Under the pieces are notes generated by a model, which was not told the origin of the DNA, searched no databases, and worked only from the letters and a program-made list of their open reading frames with translations. Positions 26,319 to 36,828 of a stretch of 64,000 nucleotides of DNA are shown piece by piece. The number at the start of each line of letters is the position of its first letter. The first letter of the stretch is position 1. Origin of the DNA: Parapedobacter composti (lineage in GTDB: Bacteria > Bacteroidota > Bacteroidia > Sphingobacteriales > Sphingobacteriaceae); NCBI RefSeq assembly GCF_900112315.1, contig NZ_FOLL01000020.1:1-64000 (forward strand), read 5' to 3'. The translations under genes and the position numbers were made by a program.

Positions 26319-27614
26319 ATGCTTACTGAGTCGCTGATCATCCTGGCGCTGGTGCTGTTAAACGGTGTTTTTTCGGCGTCAGAGATTGCCATTGTATCAA
26401 GCCGCAAGGCCCGCCTGCAAGTACTGGTTGACAGGAAAAATATGGCCGCTAAACGAGCGATCAAGCTAAAGGAGTCGCCCAACCAGTTCCTTTCCACGGT
26501 ACAGATCGGTATCACGCTTATTGGTATACTTACTGGTATCTTCGGCGGTGCTACCATTGCACAGCGACTTGACGTATATCTCTCCGAAATTCAGTGGCTT
26601 GCTGGATATAGCTCACAAGTTTCGGTATTCATCGTGGTTGTCATTATCACGTTCCTGACATTGGTGCTGGGCGAACTGGTACCCAAGCGCATCGGACTGG
26701 CAATGCCCGAAAAATTTGCCACGGTGGTCGCTTTCCCCATGGATTTGCTCAGCAAAGTGGTAGCACCGTTCGTTTGGCTCCTCAGCGCTACCACGGAAAC
26801 CATCGTCAGGCTCCTGAATATCAAAACCTCCCAGAATGCGGTTACCGAAGAGGAAATCAAAGCCTTGGTGGATGAAGGGGCAGACATCGGCGCCATCGCG
26901 CATATTGAGCACGAGATTGTCGACAGGGTATTCAGCCTTGGCGATAAAAGGGCCGTAAACCTCATGACACATCGCAGCAACATCGAATGGCTGGATATTG
27001 ACGACGATTATGAACAACACAGAAAAACCATTCTGGAAAGCGGCCATACGGTGTATCCGGTCTGCCAAGGCAGCCTGGATAATATCATTGGCGTAGTACA
27101 TATCAAGTCGTTGCTAAAGCAATACCTCATTGAACAGCCCATACACCTCCGGGATCTGACACAGCCACTCAATTATGTCCATGAAAACAGTTCCGCTTAC
27201 AGTATATTAAACAAATTCAAAACGTCCAAAATACACCAGGCGGTAGTACTTGATGAGTACGGGTCGTTACAGGGAATCGTAACCATCAACGATATATTAA
27301 GTAGCCTAGTGGGCGACATATCCGATGGTGATACCGCTGACCGACCGGAGATTGTTCGACGGGAAGACGGCAGCCTGCTCATTGATGGTCAGTACCAGCT
27401 TGACGAGCTGTTCACGGCGCTCAACATCGAGCCTTCAGAGGAAGATGAAGAAAACGGCTTGGGATCCATCAATACCATCGCCGGACTCATTTTGCTTAAA
27501 TTGGGCCACATGCCCGCCGTTGGCGAACGCATGCAATGGAAAAACCATGAGTTTGAGGTGGTAGACATGGATGGCAACCGCATCGATAAAATCTTGGTTA
27601 CGTTTTTGGGATAA
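26319..27614 (+). CDS. CorC/HlyC-type membrane protein with CBS domains
   Basis: A 431-residue protein with an N-terminal DUF21 membrane domain (four hydrophobic segments up to about residue 165), two CBS domains (about 205-330) that may bind adenine nucleotides, and a C-terminal CorC_HlyC domain (about 345-428). Family members are linked to Mg/Co efflux or other transport; the old name 'hemolysin' is not supported by any toxin feature here. Monocistronic between lon and an FMN reductase gene. Confidence 0.85.
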   Translation: MLTESLIILALVLLNGVFSASEIAIVSSRKARLQVLVDRKNMAAKRAIKLKESPNQFLSTVQIGITLIGILTGIFGGATIAQRLDVYLSEIQWLAGYSSQVSVFIVVVIITFLTLVLGELVPKRIGLAMPEKFATVVAFPMDLLSKVVAPFVWLLSATTETIVRLLNIKTSQNAVTEEEIKALVDEGADIGAIAHIEHEIVDRVFSLGDKRAVNLMTHRSNIEWLDIDDDYEQHRKTILESGHTVYPVCQGSLDNIIGVVHIKSLLKQYLIEQPIHLRDLTQPLNYVHENSSAYSILNKFKTSKIHQAVVLDEYGSLQGIVTINDILSSLVGDISDGDTADRPEIVRREDGSLLIDGQYQLDELFTALNIEPSEEDEENGLGSINTIAGLILLKLGHMPAVGERMQWKNHEFEVVDMDGNRIDKILVTFLG

Positions 27615-27652
27615 CGCCAAACATTTCGCCCATATCGTTGATTATACAGGAT

Positions 27653-28204
27653 ATGGAGAAGTATCAAATAGCTGTATGTGTGGGAAGTCTGCGACGGGCT
27701 TCCCTCAACCGGAAAACCGCCAGCGCCCTGATGACATTGGCACCGGAAACATTTCAATGGAATATCCTGGATATCGGTAAACTGCCGATGTACAATGAAG
27801 ACCTTGATGAAACCCCGCCTGATGAATGGGTAAGCTTCCGTAAGGCACTTAAAGACGCTGACGGTCTATTATTCGTAACCCCAGAATACAACCGTTCCAT
27901 ACCCGGTGTGTTAAAAAACGCGTTGGACGTAGGATCGCGTCCTTATGGTGCGAATGCATGGGACGGCAAGCCCGCGGCCGTCGTAAGTGTATCGCCGAGT
28001 AAAATCGGCGGGTTTGGCGCAAACCACCACCTAAGGCAAGCATTAGCTTACTTAAATGTGCCTACCCTGGCACAACCCGAAGCATATATCGGTGATGCCG
28101 CCGGATTGTTTGATGATCAAGGAAACCTCACGGAAGATTCCACCCGGCAATTTTTAAGCGACTTTATTCAAGCTTTCAAGACCTGGGTAGAAAGGTTTAG
28201 ATGA
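27653..28204 (+). CDS. NADPH-dependent FMN reductase
   Basis: A 183-residue flavodoxin-fold reductase of the NADPH:FMN/azoreductase/quinone-reductase family. FMN-phosphate loop [11 protein letters not shown] and the family motif [17 protein letters not shown] are present. I chose ATG 27653 over TTG 27638. It ends overlapping the stop of the convergent pyrF by 8 bases. Substrate unknown. Confidence 0.88.
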   Translation: MEKYQIAVCVGSLRRASLNRKTASALMTLAPETFQWNILDIGKLPMYNEDLDETPPDEWVSFRKALKDADGLLFVTPEYNRSIPGVLKNALDVGSRPYGANAWDGKPAAVVSVSPSKIGGFGANHHLRQALAYLNVPTLAQPEAYIGDAAGLFDDQGNLTEDSTRQFLSDFIQAFKTWVERFR

Positions 28205-29030
28205 TGCCGCGCATCAGCAGCTCCCGTTCCATCTCCCGCTGCAAGGCCAATGCCTCCTGACGTGCCCGCTCGGCGAAATCCCGCCCGTCAGCAGCATAGA
28301 TGATCGAACGGGTAGCATTAACCAGCAATCCACAGTCGGCATTCATCCCGTATTCACAGACCTCGCTAAGACTTCCGCCCTGCGCTCCTACACCTGGAAC
28401 CAGCAAGAAGTGATGGGGCGCATGTTTACGCACGGTCGCAAAGGCCTCGCCCCGTGTAGCCCCTACCACATACATCAGGTTGTCTGCGTTTCCCCAGGTA
28501 TTGGCTGTCTGGATAACACGTTCAAACAGCATGGTACCTTCACCGTCTTTTATAGTCTGGAAATCAAGTCCCCCGGCATTGGACGTAAGAGCCAACAGGA
28601 TCACCCACTTCCCGTCAAATTCCAAAAAGGGACGCACAGAATCACTACCCATATACGGTGCCACGGTGACCGCATCAAACCCGAGCCCAGAATGCCGCTG
28701 ATCGAAAAATGCCCTGGCATACATCTTGGAGGTGTTCCCGATATCGCCGCGTTTGGCGTCCGCAATGCTAAGGCAGTCTTTCGGCAGCGCTTCCCAGGTT
28801 TTCTGCAGGCTTTTCCACCCGGCCGCCCCAGCGCCTTCATAAAAGGCGACATTGGGTTTATAAGCTACACACAAATCTGCCGTAGCTTCGATGATCTGCC
28901 GATTAAATTCAAAAACCGGATCTTCATAAGCATGCAGATGAGCCGGAATTTTTGTGATATCGGTATCAAGCCCTACGCAAAGGAACGAGCGTTTAGCCTT
29001 TATCTGGCGGATGAGTTCTGTACGGTTCAT
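28197..29030 (-). CDS. pyrF: Orotidine 5'-phosphate decarboxylase (type 2)
   Basis: Last step of UMP synthesis. The 277-residue length and the motif [10 protein letters not shown] (catalytic Asp-Lys) mark it as the longer, type 2 form common in Bacteroidota. N-terminal LCVGLDTD and C-terminal VPGVGAQGG (phosphate loop) are intact. It follows tlpA by 62 bases on the same strand and overlaps the convergent FMN reductase gene by 8 bases. Confidence 0.95.
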   Translation of the reverse strand: MNRTELIRQIKAKRSFLCVGLDTDITKIPAHLHAYEDPVFEFNRQIIEATADLCVAYKPNVAFYEGAGAAGWKSLQKTWEALPKDCLSIADAKRGDIGNTSKMYARAFFDQRHSGLGFDAVTVAPYMGSDSVRPFLEFDGKWVILLALTSNAGGLDFQTIKDGEGTMLFERVIQTANTWGNADNLMYVVGATRGEAFATVRKHAPHHFLLVPGVGAQGGSLSEVCEYGMNADCGLLVNATRSIIYAADGRDFAERARQEALALQREMERELLMRGII

Positions 29031-29092
29031 GATGCAAACCTAAAACAAAAAATTGGTGTTGGCTAATAAAAAACCGTGATGACTTTTGGATA

Positions 29093-29695
29093 TCACTGGC
29101 TAAGCAATTGCTGGATGAACGCCGTCACCTCCGGGCGGCTGTAATCGGCCATGCCCTCATGCCGGGCCGCTATGCGCCCCTGCTTATCCAATATTACCGT
29201 TGTCGGTACCGCTCCGCCCAGCCAGTGATCAGGTATTTTGCCTGCCGGCACATGCACGGGAAGCCCCAGTTTCCTGCCGGCCATAAACCGTTTGGATTTC
29301 TCGTAATCGCCATCTACATCGGCCATAATGAACACCACCTGCGGGTTATCTTTGAACCGTTGGTATAATTTATCAATAGAAGGCATTTCCGCGATGCAAG
29401 GCGGGCACCACGTGGCCCAGAAATTAACAAACACGACCTTGCCCGTTTGGTTGGCTGCATCAATGCGGTTTCCGTTACCATCGGCAAAAAGTACCGGCGC
29501 TCGCATATCCGTATGGGTGGGACGAGATTCCTCTTCTTTCACTACTCCGTGTTCCAAATCTGGCTTGAACAAGCCAATTTTCATTAATCCGCGTCCAACC
29601 CAGGCCCTGGTGTCTGGCACGAATGCCAAGACGCCTACGATAACCACCAATAACAAATTGATGATTGCAGAAGTATTTATTTTTTTCTTCATCAT
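29093..29695 (-). CDS. TlpA-like thiol-disulfide protein
   Basis: A 200-residue membrane-anchored thioredoxin-fold protein. One N-terminal membrane segment (IINLLLVVIVGVLAFV, about residues 11-27), then a periplasmic domain with the active site WATWCPPCIAEMPS. Likely a disulfide reductase for cytochrome or envelope protein maturation. Its start lies 3 bases after the stop of the TIGR02757 gene, so they are co-transcribed. Confidence 0.88.
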   Translation of the reverse strand: MMKKKINTSAIINLLLVVIVGVLAFVPDTRAWVGRGLMKIGLFKPDLEHGVVKEEESRPTHTDMRAPVLFADGNGNRIDAANQTGKVVFVNFWATWCPPCIAEMPSIDKLYQRFKDNPQVVFIMADVDGDYEKSKRFMAGRKLGLPVHVPAGKIPDHWLGGAVPTTVILDKQGRIAARHEGMADYSRPEVTAFIQQLLSQ

Positions 29696-29698
29696 GAC

Positions 29699-30574
29699 TT
29701 ACATTTCTCCTTCCACCCCCAGACCGAATAGCGCGAAATCATATTTCACCGGATCGCTCTCGTCAAGCATCCGCAGGTTTTCCGTCAACTCCATGGCTGT
29801 CTTCCAATCCGACTGCTTCCGTTGGATTAACCCCAGCTTACGCGCCACGCGTTCTACATGCACATCGCAGGGACAGACCAACTGCGCGGGGCTTACGCGA
29901 TTCCATAATCCGAAATCCACACCGCGGCCATCGCGCCGTACCATCCAGCGCAAAAACATGTTCAACCGTTTGCAGGCCGAATGCTGCAATGGCGAACTGA
30001 TATGCTTCCTCGTCCGCCATGAATAATCCGGCAAACTGAAAAAATAAGTGCGGAAATGATTCAGGCCTTCCTCCACGCTAGGTGCCTGCGCGCCCAGTTT
30101 CTGTATAAAACAGGCCGGCGACGAATAGGACGCTTCATCACCACTCCGGGGCATGGGTTCAAGCACCTGATATTCGGGACGGAACTCCGCGCTGTTTACC
30201 CGTGGGAAAAACGCGTCTTCCAACGAATCAAACCGCTCGTAATGCATGCGGAAAAAAGAAATGAAATACAGCAGATCCGTATCATTGAACGTGCGGTGCT
30301 TGAATCCAAGCAGCCGTTTGAGATCGTCCGTCCCATGCTCCTTTACAAAAGAAAAAGGTGCATTGTCCATGCGGGCAGCGAGCTCGGTGCATTTATTGAT
30401 AATCGTTTTCCGTTGCCCCCAAGCAAGTACAGCGGCGAAAAATCCCATTATCTCGACATCCTGCTTTTGCTTGAACCGGTGGGGGATGCATATTGGATCG
30501 CCCTCGATAAACTCGGGACGGTTATATTCGTCCACCTTACCGTCAAGAAAAACCTTGATGTTGAACGGTATCAT
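29699..30574 (-). CDS. TIGR02757/DUF2400-family protein
   Basis: A 291-residue protein recognisable by GFFAAVLAWGQRKTI, KRLNMFLRWMVRRDGRGVDFGLW and CPCDVHVERVARKLGL. The arrangement recalls helix-hairpin-helix DNA glycosylase folds, but the family function is unknown; the name is only a family label. It starts within the last codon of metB (ATGA overlap), so it is translationally coupled. Confidence 0.85.
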   Translation of the reverse strand: MIPFNIKVFLDGKVDEYNRPEFIEGDPICIPHRFKQKQDVEIMGFFAAVLAWGQRKTIINKCTELAARMDNAPFSFVKEHGTDDLKRLLGFKHRTFNDTDLLYFISFFRMHYERFDSLEDAFFPRVNSAEFRPEYQVLEPMPRSGDEASYSSPACFIQKLGAQAPSVEEGLNHFRTYFFSLPDYSWRTRKHISSPLQHSACKRLNMFLRWMVRRDGRGVDFGLWNRVSPAQLVCPCDVHVERVARKLGLIQRKQSDWKTAMELTENLRMLDESDPVKYDFALFGLGVEGEM

Positions 30575-31710
30575 CCCAACGCCTGCTCCAGATCAGCCAG
30601 TAAATCATCACTATCCTCAATTCCTACACTGATGCGGATGAGGTTATCCACCACCCCTACTCGTTCGCGCACCTCCTTGGGAATGGAACCATGGGTCATC
30701 GTAGCCGGGTGATTAATTAACGATTCAACACCGCCGAGCGATTCCGCCAGCGTAAACAACCTGAATGACGAGGCCACCTTGAACGTCTCAGCCAACGAAG
30801 CGCCTTTCAAAACGATGGACATCATTCCCCCGAAATCACGCATCTGTTTCTTGGCGATGGCATGGCCGGGATGATCGGCAAAACCCGGCCAGTAAATTTT
30901 TTCCACCTTGGGATGGTCTTTCAGGTATCGGGCTATCCTGCGCCCGTTTTCACAGTGCGCTTGCATGCGCAGGTGCAACGTTTTAATGCCACGCAGTACC
31001 AGGAAACTATCCTGAGGTCCAGGTGTTCCCCCACATGCATTGTAATAAAAAAAAAGCTCGTCATACAATGTCTTGTCGTTTACCACCAACGCCCCCATGA
31101 CTACGTCTGAATGCCCGCCGATATATTTGGTGACCGAATGCATCACCAGGTCAGCGCCCAAATCCAACGGATTCTGTAGATACGGGGACGCAAACGTATT
31201 GTCCACGGCAAGGAGCACTCCAGCGGCCTTGGCTGCTTGGCTGATGGCCCCGATATCCGCCAATTTCAAGGTTGGATTTGTTGGGGTTTCAATCCATATC
31301 AAGCGGGTACGTTCATTGATCTGTTCGGCAATCCGTTGCGGATCAGTGGTATCAACGAAATGGAACTTAATACCATAATGTTGGTATACACGTGTAAAGA
31401 TCCGATACGATCCGCCATAAAGGTCGTCTCCTGTAATAACCTCGTCTCCCGGCTTAAGCAGCTTAAGCACCGTCTCAGTAGCCGCCATACCACTTGAAAA
31501 GGCCAATCCATACTGTCCGTTTTCCAGTGCGGCTAAGCAATCCTCCAACGCCTTCCTCGTCGGATTGGTCCCCCGAGAATACTCGTACCCTTTATGGTCG
31601 CCCGGTGCTGCCTGCCGGTACGTAGATGTCTGATAGATGGGTGTCATCACCGCACCCGTGGTGGGGTCGGCGTGCTGCCCCGCGTGAATAGCTTTTGTTG
31701 CAAACTTCAT
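30571..31710 (-). CDS. metB: Cystathionine gamma-synthase/lyase-type PLP enzyme
   Basis: A 379-residue enzyme of the Cys/Met metabolism PLP family. PLP Lys is in [16 protein letters not shown]; the substrate-binding motif YSRGTNPTR and the ending [18 protein letters not shown] are typical. It may act as a cystathionine gamma-synthase (O-acyl-homoserine + Cys) or gamma-lyase; sequence reading cannot separate them with certainty. It follows proS by 45 bases and overlaps the TIGR02757 gene. The window also has metY and metX at the right end, so two routes to homocysteine may exist. Confidence 0.85.
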   Translation of the reverse strand: MKFATKAIHAGQHADPTTGAVMTPIYQTSTYRQAAPGDHKGYEYSRGTNPTRKALEDCLAALENGQYGLAFSSGMAATETVLKLLKPGDEVITGDDLYGGSYRIFTRVYQHYGIKFHFVDTTDPQRIAEQINERTRLIWIETPTNPTLKLADIGAISQAAKAAGVLLAVDNTFASPYLQNPLDLGADLVMHSVTKYIGGHSDVVMGALVVNDKTLYDELFFYYNACGGTPGPQDSFLVLRGIKTLHLRMQAHCENGRRIARYLKDHPKVEKIYWPGFADHPGHAIAKKQMRDFGGMMSIVLKGASLAETFKVASSFRLFTLAESLGGVESLINHPATMTHGSIPKEVRERVGVVDNLIRISVGIEDSDDLLADLEQALG

Positions 31711-31730
31711 AGCAATCGTGTTAAATTTAT

Positions 31731-31749
31731 CGACGGCTATTGCCCGTCG
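31731..31749 (-). terminator. Hairpin between proS and metB
   Basis: CGACGG and CCGTCG form a 6-bp stem in the 45-base gap. The minus-strand downstream sequence (ATAAATTT) is T-rich but not a clean T run, so it may only partly end transcription between proS and metB. Confidence 0.35.
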
Positions 31750-31755
31750 GCAGCC

Positions 31756-33228
31756 TCAATAGGCCTTCGCGAACAACACCCGCTGTTTCGAGGGTTTTCC
31801 GGTACGTACGCACACCCCGTGTTCTTCCTTATTATCCAAGGGGATGCAGCGGATGGTGGCTTTGGTCTCCTCCTTGATAAGCTGCTCAGTTTCCACGGTG
31901 CCGTCCCAATGGGCAGCCACAAAGCCGCCTTTTTCTTCGAGCACGCGTTTAAATTCCTCATAAGAATCAACGGTTGTGGTGTGAGCTTCGCGAAAGTCCC
32001 GCGCCTTATCATAAATACTCCGCTGGATATCTTCCAGCAATTCCGCTACGCGGAGTGCCAATCCCTGTTGGGGCACGGTTTCTTTAGCCTGCGTATCGCG
32101 CCGGGCAATCTCCACGGTTCCCTGCTGCATATCGCGCGTGCCTACCGCTATGCGCACGGGCACACCTTTGAGCTCCCATTCGGCAAACTTAAAACCCGGC
32201 CGGTGTGTATCCCGGTCGTCATATTTTACGGTGATCCCCATGGCCTTCAGATCGGCCAACAGGTTGTCGGCCAATTCCCCGATGCGCTGGCGTTCTTCAT
32301 CAGTTTTATAGATAGGCACAATAACCACCTGGATGGGTGCCAGTTTCGGCGGCAGTACCAGTCCCTGGTCATCAGAATGCGCCATAATCAGCGCGCCCAT
32401 CAAGCGGGTAGAGACACCCCACGATGTCGCCCATACATAATCCAGCTTTCCATCCCTGGCGGTGAATTTCACATCGAACGCCTTGGCGAAATTCTGGCCG
32501 AGAAAATGCGACGTTCCCGCCTGCAGTGCCTTACCATCTTGCATCAATGCTTCAATGCACAACGTGTCCAACGCACCGGCAAACCGTTCATTCTCCGTTT
32601 TACGCCCGCGGATCACGGGCAGTGCCATCCAGTTTTCCGCAAAATCGGCATACACGCCCAGCATCCGTTCGGTTTCCTCAATGGCTTCCTCCCGGGTGGC
32701 GTGAGCAGTGTGCCCCTCCTGCCACAGAAATTCGGCCGTACGGAGGAATAACCGCGTGCGCATTTCCCACCGGACTACATTGGCCCACTGGTTTACCAGA
32801 ATTGGCAGATCCCGGTAAGATTCTATCCATCCTTTATACGTATTCCAGATGATTGTTTCCGATGTCGGCCTTACAATCAGCTCTTCCTCCAGTTTGGCCT
32901 CTTCGTCCACCACTATTTGCCCGCTTCCGTCATTTTTCAGTCGGTAGTGCGTCACCACGGCGCATTCCGTGGCGAACCCTTCCACGTGCGACGCTTCCTT
33001 CGAAAAAAAAGACTTCGGAATGAACAAGGGAAAGTACGCGTTGCTATGGCCTGTGTCTTTGAACATTTTATCTAATGCGGCCTGCATCTTTTCCCAGATG
33101 GCGTAGCCATAAGGCTTGATAACCATACAGCCCCGCACGGCGGAGTGCTCTGCAAGATCGGCCTTTACGACAAGTTCATTGTACCATTGGGAATAATCCG
33201 TTCCTCGGCTTGTAATTCCTTTGCTCAT
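31756..33228 (-). CDS. proS: Proline-tRNA ligase
   Basis: Class II aminoacyl-tRNA synthetase charging tRNA-Pro, 490 residues, of the shorter archaeal/eukaryotic-like type without the editing insertion. Class motifs are visible: [40 protein letters not shown], and the C-terminal anticodon domain from about residue 285. The C-terminal YAY-type end (LFAKAY) is typical of this type. First gene of the proS-metB-TIGR02757-tlpA run; divergent from the lipoprotein gene at 33417. Confidence 0.95.
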   Translation of the reverse strand: MSKGITSRGTDYSQWYNELVVKADLAEHSAVRGCMVIKPYGYAIWEKMQAALDKMFKDTGHSNAYFPLFIPKSFFSKEASHVEGFATECAVVTHYRLKNDGSGQIVVDEEAKLEEELIVRPTSETIIWNTYKGWIESYRDLPILVNQWANVVRWEMRTRLFLRTAEFLWQEGHTAHATREEAIEETERMLGVYADFAENWMALPVIRGRKTENERFAGALDTLCIEALMQDGKALQAGTSHFLGQNFAKAFDVKFTARDGKLDYVWATSWGVSTRLMGALIMAHSDDQGLVLPPKLAPIQVVIVPIYKTDEERQRIGELADNLLADLKAMGITVKYDDRDTHRPGFKFAEWELKGVPVRIAVGTRDMQQGTVEIARRDTQAKETVPQQGLALRVAELLEDIQRSIYDKARDFREAHTTTVDSYEEFKRVLEEKGGFVAAHWDGTVETEQLIKEETKATIRCIPLDNKEEHGVCVRTGKPSKQRVLFAKAY

Positions 33229-33416
33229 AGTTGACTTTCTATAAAATAATTATAACATTTGTAGCTTGGCAGTTTATTCAGAACCATGCCAACAAAGGTA
33301 GTGCTTTTGGCAAATTACCGAACAAAAAAATAACCGGGCGGTTAAACCAATGGAGCTATATTTCGTCTATAATGATAAAAGCACGGGCGTTAACCAAACG
33401 AAAGGATAGTCAAAAC

Positions 33417-34511
33417 ATGAAAGATAACAGATTTATAGTCGGCGTAGCAGCTCTGGCGGGCCTCTTGTTTCTGGGCGGGTGCAGTGCCTCCCGGCAAGTG
33501 GCTTTCCGTGATGATGTTTATAACAGCAACACTACAGCTGTGGAGAAAAGCTACCAAAGCCCCGATTACTACTATGACGGGGAAGAACCGCTGGAAGACA
33601 GCAGGTATGCGGAGGATGGGTATTATGCTGATGAGTATGCGGACGAGTCGTACAGCGACTATTACGCTGATGAATACAGCGACAGCGAATATGCCAACCG
33701 GATAAACCGCTTTTACTATAATACACCAGGAATGACCTATTACGACCCCTGGTTTGACCCTTGGTTCGGATTCAACTCCTGGCATACTCCCGGATGGTAC
33801 GGTGGCTGGGGCCTCGGATTCGGCTGGGGTTGGGGCGGCGGCTGGAACCTTGGTTGGGGCAGCGGCTGGCATAATCCCTACTATGGCGGTTTCTGGGGAT
33901 GGGGTTCCCCCTATTACGGACGCGGTTTCTGGGGACCCTATGCCTACAGCCGATGGGGCTGGGGCGGCTATTACCCCGGAGCCGTTATCATTGATAACCG
34001 GAGAATGGCTGTACGCTCTTCCTCGCGCGACAGGATGAATACCCGTACCGCTGCCTCGAATACCCGTACTTCGGCTACGCGTACCGCCATCAGCCGGGAT
34101 GCCAATGGGCGGATTTCGACCCGCCCGGTAGCCACCAGGGGAACGGCCGGTTCAACACGGACATCCGTAACACGCGGAGCTAATACGTCCAGGGAAGCCG
34201 TCCGTCCGGGCAATACGCCAAATACACGTGGAGGGGCCGTAAGGAGTGGCACGACGACGCGCCGGCCGTCAGGCCAAAGCGCACGGCCAGCTCCAACCAC
34301 AAGCAGGCCATCGGGCGGCAGTGCAAGGCCCGCACGTCAGCCTTCACGGCCCAGCGCGGCACCTGCACGCCCCGCCTCCCGTCCGAGCAGCGTAACACCG
34401 CGCTCCGGAGGAAGCAGTTCACGCGGCTCGTCGGTGTCTCCACCGTCCCGTTCTTCGGGATCTTCATCTTCGGGCGGAACACGGGGTAGCAGCGGCAGGG
34501 GAAGAGGATAA
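33417..34511 (+). CDS. Low-complexity lipoprotein with Gly/Trp- and Arg/Ser-rich zones
   Basis: A 364-residue lipoprotein; I chose ATG 33417 (MKDNRFIVGVAALAGLLFLGGCS), which gives a good lipobox with Cys about residue 22; the longer frame from 33231 runs over the proS promoter region. After the signal come three zones: an acidic Tyr/Asp/Glu-rich part (about 35-95), an aromatic Gly/Trp/Tyr-rich part (about 110-190), and a basic Arg/Ser/Thr/Pro-rich tail (about 200-364). No enzymatic motif. It is probably exposed on the outer membrane; the function is unknown. Confidence 0.75.
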   Translation: MKDNRFIVGVAALAGLLFLGGCSASRQVAFRDDVYNSNTTAVEKSYQSPDYYYDGEEPLEDSRYAEDGYYADEYADESYSDYYADEYSDSEYANRINRFYYNTPGMTYYDPWFDPWFGFNSWHTPGWYGGWGLGFGWGWGGGWNLGWGSGWHNPYYGGFWGWGSPYYGRGFWGPYAYSRWGWGGYYPGAVIIDNRRMAVRSSSRDRMNTRTAASNTRTSATRTAISRDANGRISTRPVATRGTAGSTRTSVTRGANTSREAVRPGNTPNTRGGAVRSGTTTRRPSGQSARPAPTTSRPSGGSARPARQPSRPSAAPARPASRPSSVTPRSGGSSSRGSSVSPPSRSSGSSSSGGTRGSSGRGRG

Positions 34512-34530
34512 TCGTTCAACAATCGCAAAC

Positions 34531-34571
34531 CGGCCAACTAAATCGGAAACTGAATTTAGTTGGCCGTTTTT
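34531..34571 (+). terminator. Terminator after the low-complexity lipoprotein gene
   Basis: A 13-bp stem (CGGCCAACTAAAT with ATTTAGTTGGCCG) and a T5 run, 19 bases after the stop. The next gene's open frame overlaps it only if a too-early start is used. Confidence 0.9.
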
Positions 34572-34598
34572 GTAAAACTTAGGAAAACCAATAGCTAT

Positions 34599-36185
34599 AT
34601 GCATATCAAGCGAATAATTCCGATAACACTATTATTATCTGCTTCAGCTATCGTTGCCGAGGCGCAGTATTTGCAGGACGTATTACGTTACTCCCAACCC
34701 GAACAAGGCGCTACCGCAAGGTTCAGGGGCCTGGGGAACGCCCAAACGGCACTCGGCGGCGATTTAAGCTCCATTTCAGGCAATCCCGCCGGACTCGGAT
34801 TCTTTGGCCAATCAGACATCAGTATCTCGTTTGATTACCTCAACGATGTAAATAAGGCTGGTTATTTCGGTACTTCGTCCCAAAACGCGGTGGATAGACT
34901 GGGGATCAGCCAAGTCGGCGCCGTCTTCCATATCCCAACACGCAGGCCGAGGGGCAATAGTCTCACTTCCGGATGGCTGAATTTCAATCTGGGTATCGGC
35001 TATGCGAAGACCAATAACTTCAATACCAAAATCGGTTACAGCGGGGAAAATCCTTCTTCCACATTCGCTCATTTCCTGGCCGACGAAATTGACTACAATG
35101 GCTCCATGCTGGGCGAATTCGGCTATGCCAGCTACCTTGTCGATTTCAACGGCATGAACCCGAATGACACCTACCATTACCCCATTGCACTGGAAGGCAA
35201 CAACTTCCAGGAAAACATCTATACACAGACCGGCACACAGTCTGAAACCAACTTTTCGTTCGGCGCAAATTACAGCAACCGCTTTTACATCGGCGCCTCC
35301 GTCGGCTTTGCAGCATTCAACTACACATCAAGGCAGCTGTTCAAGGAGCTGGGATATACCAAAACCGTGAGCGACATCCATCCGGATAACCCTAATTCCG
35401 AATTCCTCGACCCGGCGTCAGATGCGAATATGATTCTCGACGCAGAATACGATTTGGCATACGATTTCGATCAGATTGCCCGGGGGCGCGGCATCAATGC
35501 CAAAATCGGCTTCATTTACAAACCACTCCCCTATTTGAACATCGGCTTCACCGCGGCTTCGCCCACGTGGTATAACGTAACGGATGACACACAGGAGCTT
35601 TTGGATGTGCTTTATTACGATAATGCCCAGGCAACGGAACCCTTCCATGAGTACTATTCCAGCGAAGATGACGGCCTGTATTACCTCGAGTACCGGCTAC
35701 GGACCCCATACCGCCTTACCGGCGGCCTTTCTGCGGTACTCAGCCAGGGGCTTATCAGTGCAGACATCGAATACGTAGACTATAGCAGCATGCATTTTTC
35801 TGCCAGCGACGCCTTGCCGTTAAGCGAAAAAACACGGGTTGACAACGATATGGCCGATGGGATTGCAAACACTTATACGGGTGCCGTTAATTTCCGGATA
35901 GGCGGAGAATACCTGTTGGCGGATAATCTGCTGGCCAGGGCGGGTTATGGCCATAACGGATCGCCCTATAAAGACCAGAAGCTTACCAGCCAAACCGTAT
36001 CGGGAGGTTTAGGTTACCGGCACAATAACATGTACATCGATGCAACCTATCAACATTTTTCCCAGTCGTACGAAAACAATCCTTATACCGTCAGCGACTG
36101 GTGGGGGGCTGATGTACCCACACCGGCTGCTTCCGTAAAGAACAGCCGAAGCAGCGTATTCCTGACGTTAGGCTTTAAATTTTAA
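34599..36185 (+). CDS. OmpP1/FadL-type outer-membrane protein
   Basis: A 528-residue protein with a signal peptide (MHIKRIIPITLLLSASAIVAEAQ) and, after it, the conserved start of FadL-like barrels: QGATARFRGLGNAQTALGGDLSSISGNPAGLGFFG. Long alternating strands and an aromatic end (LTLGFKF) fit an outer-membrane barrel. FadL proteins carry hydrophobic substrates, but the substrate here is unknown. I use the ATG at 34599, because the upstream part of the frame lies in the terminator. Confidence 0.83.
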   Translation: MHIKRIIPITLLLSASAIVAEAQYLQDVLRYSQPEQGATARFRGLGNAQTALGGDLSSISGNPAGLGFFGQSDISISFDYLNDVNKAGYFGTSSQNAVDRLGISQVGAVFHIPTRRPRGNSLTSGWLNFNLGIGYAKTNNFNTKIGYSGENPSSTFAHFLADEIDYNGSMLGEFGYASYLVDFNGMNPNDTYHYPIALEGNNFQENIYTQTGTQSETNFSFGANYSNRFYIGASVGFAAFNYTSRQLFKELGYTKTVSDIHPDNPNSEFLDPASDANMILDAEYDLAYDFDQIARGRGINAKIGFIYKPLPYLNIGFTAASPTWYNVTDDTQELLDVLYYDNAQATEPFHEYYSSEDDGLYYLEYRLRTPYRLTGGLSAVLSQGLISADIEYVDYSSMHFSASDALPLSEKTRVDNDMADGIANTYTGAVNFRIGGEYLLADNLLARAGYGHNGSPYKDQKLTSQTVSGGLGYRHNNMYIDATYQHFSQSYENNPYTVSDWWGADVPTPAASVKNSRSSVFLTLGFKF

Positions 36186-36216
36186 GCCGTACAGACGGGC
36201 ATAACATATACAAAAT

Positions 36217-36252
36217 AAAACAGGCTGCTCAGTTGCTGAGCAGCCTGTTTTA
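36217..36252 (+). terminator. Terminator after the OmpP1-like gene
   Basis: A near-perfect 16-bp stem (AAAACAGGCTGCTCAG and its complement) with a 3-base loop; T-rich on the plus strand and A-rich upstream, so it can also serve the convergent dps gene. Confidence 0.9.
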
Positions 36253-36281
36253 TATAACCGTATGCATATCGCCTATCCCCA

Positions 36282-36761
36282 CTAAGCCTTATTCACAAAC
36301 GCCCGCAGCATCCAATTCTGTTTTTCGTTGAATTGCATAAAGGCATTGATCATATCGTTAGTGCCTTCATCTTCTGCTTCGGACGTGATTTCCAGCAGGT
36401 CTCGCTGCATGGCAATCAGCGCTTCCAAATCGTCAATGATGGTCCTTACCATGTCCACATCCTTCATCCCTATGGTATTCACCTCTTTGATTTCTGCATT
36501 GGCCACATAATCCTGAAACGTGCTGTAAGGGGCCTTGCCCAGTGTCAGTATGCGTTCGGCCAATTCGTCTATAGTGGTCAGCGCGTTGGTATACAGTTCC
36601 TCGAACTTCGCATGCAAGGTAAAAAAATGGTTGCCGCGCACATTCCAATGGCATCCCCGCAGCTTCTGGTAATGGATATGGTAGTTCGCCAAGAGGTCGT
36701 TCAAATGATCAACCACGGGTTTCAATTTTTTCTCCTCTAAACTGATTGCTTTTGGGTTCAT
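36282..36761 (-). CDS. dps: Dps-family ferritin-like protein
   Basis: A 159-residue four-helix protein that forms 12-mers, binds iron and shields DNA during starvation or oxidative stress. The inter-subunit ferroxidase residues are in GCHWNVRGNHFFTLHAKFEELY and TIDELAERI. Normal length; alone on the minus strand. Confidence 0.93.
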   Translation of the reverse strand: MNPKAISLEEKKLKPVVDHLNDLLANYHIHYQKLRGCHWNVRGNHFFTLHAKFEELYTNALTTIDELAERILTLGKAPYSTFQDYVANAEIKEVNTIGMKDVDMVRTIIDDLEALIAMQRDLLEITSEAEDEGTNDMINAFMQFNEKQNWMLRAFVNKA

Positions 36762-36828
36762 GATGTTTTGATTTAAAAGTATTTTGTAAATAAAACAGTG
36801 AAAGCTACAAAAAGTTTATTTCACGGTA

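Noticed and set aside
26319..27614. Hemolysin toxin
   Set aside because: The old family name is misleading; the DUF21-CBS-CorC layout points to a transport-linked membrane protein.
31594..32751. A 385-codon open frame on the plus strand
   Set aside because: It is antisense to proS and has no family-like motif; a shadow of the real gene.
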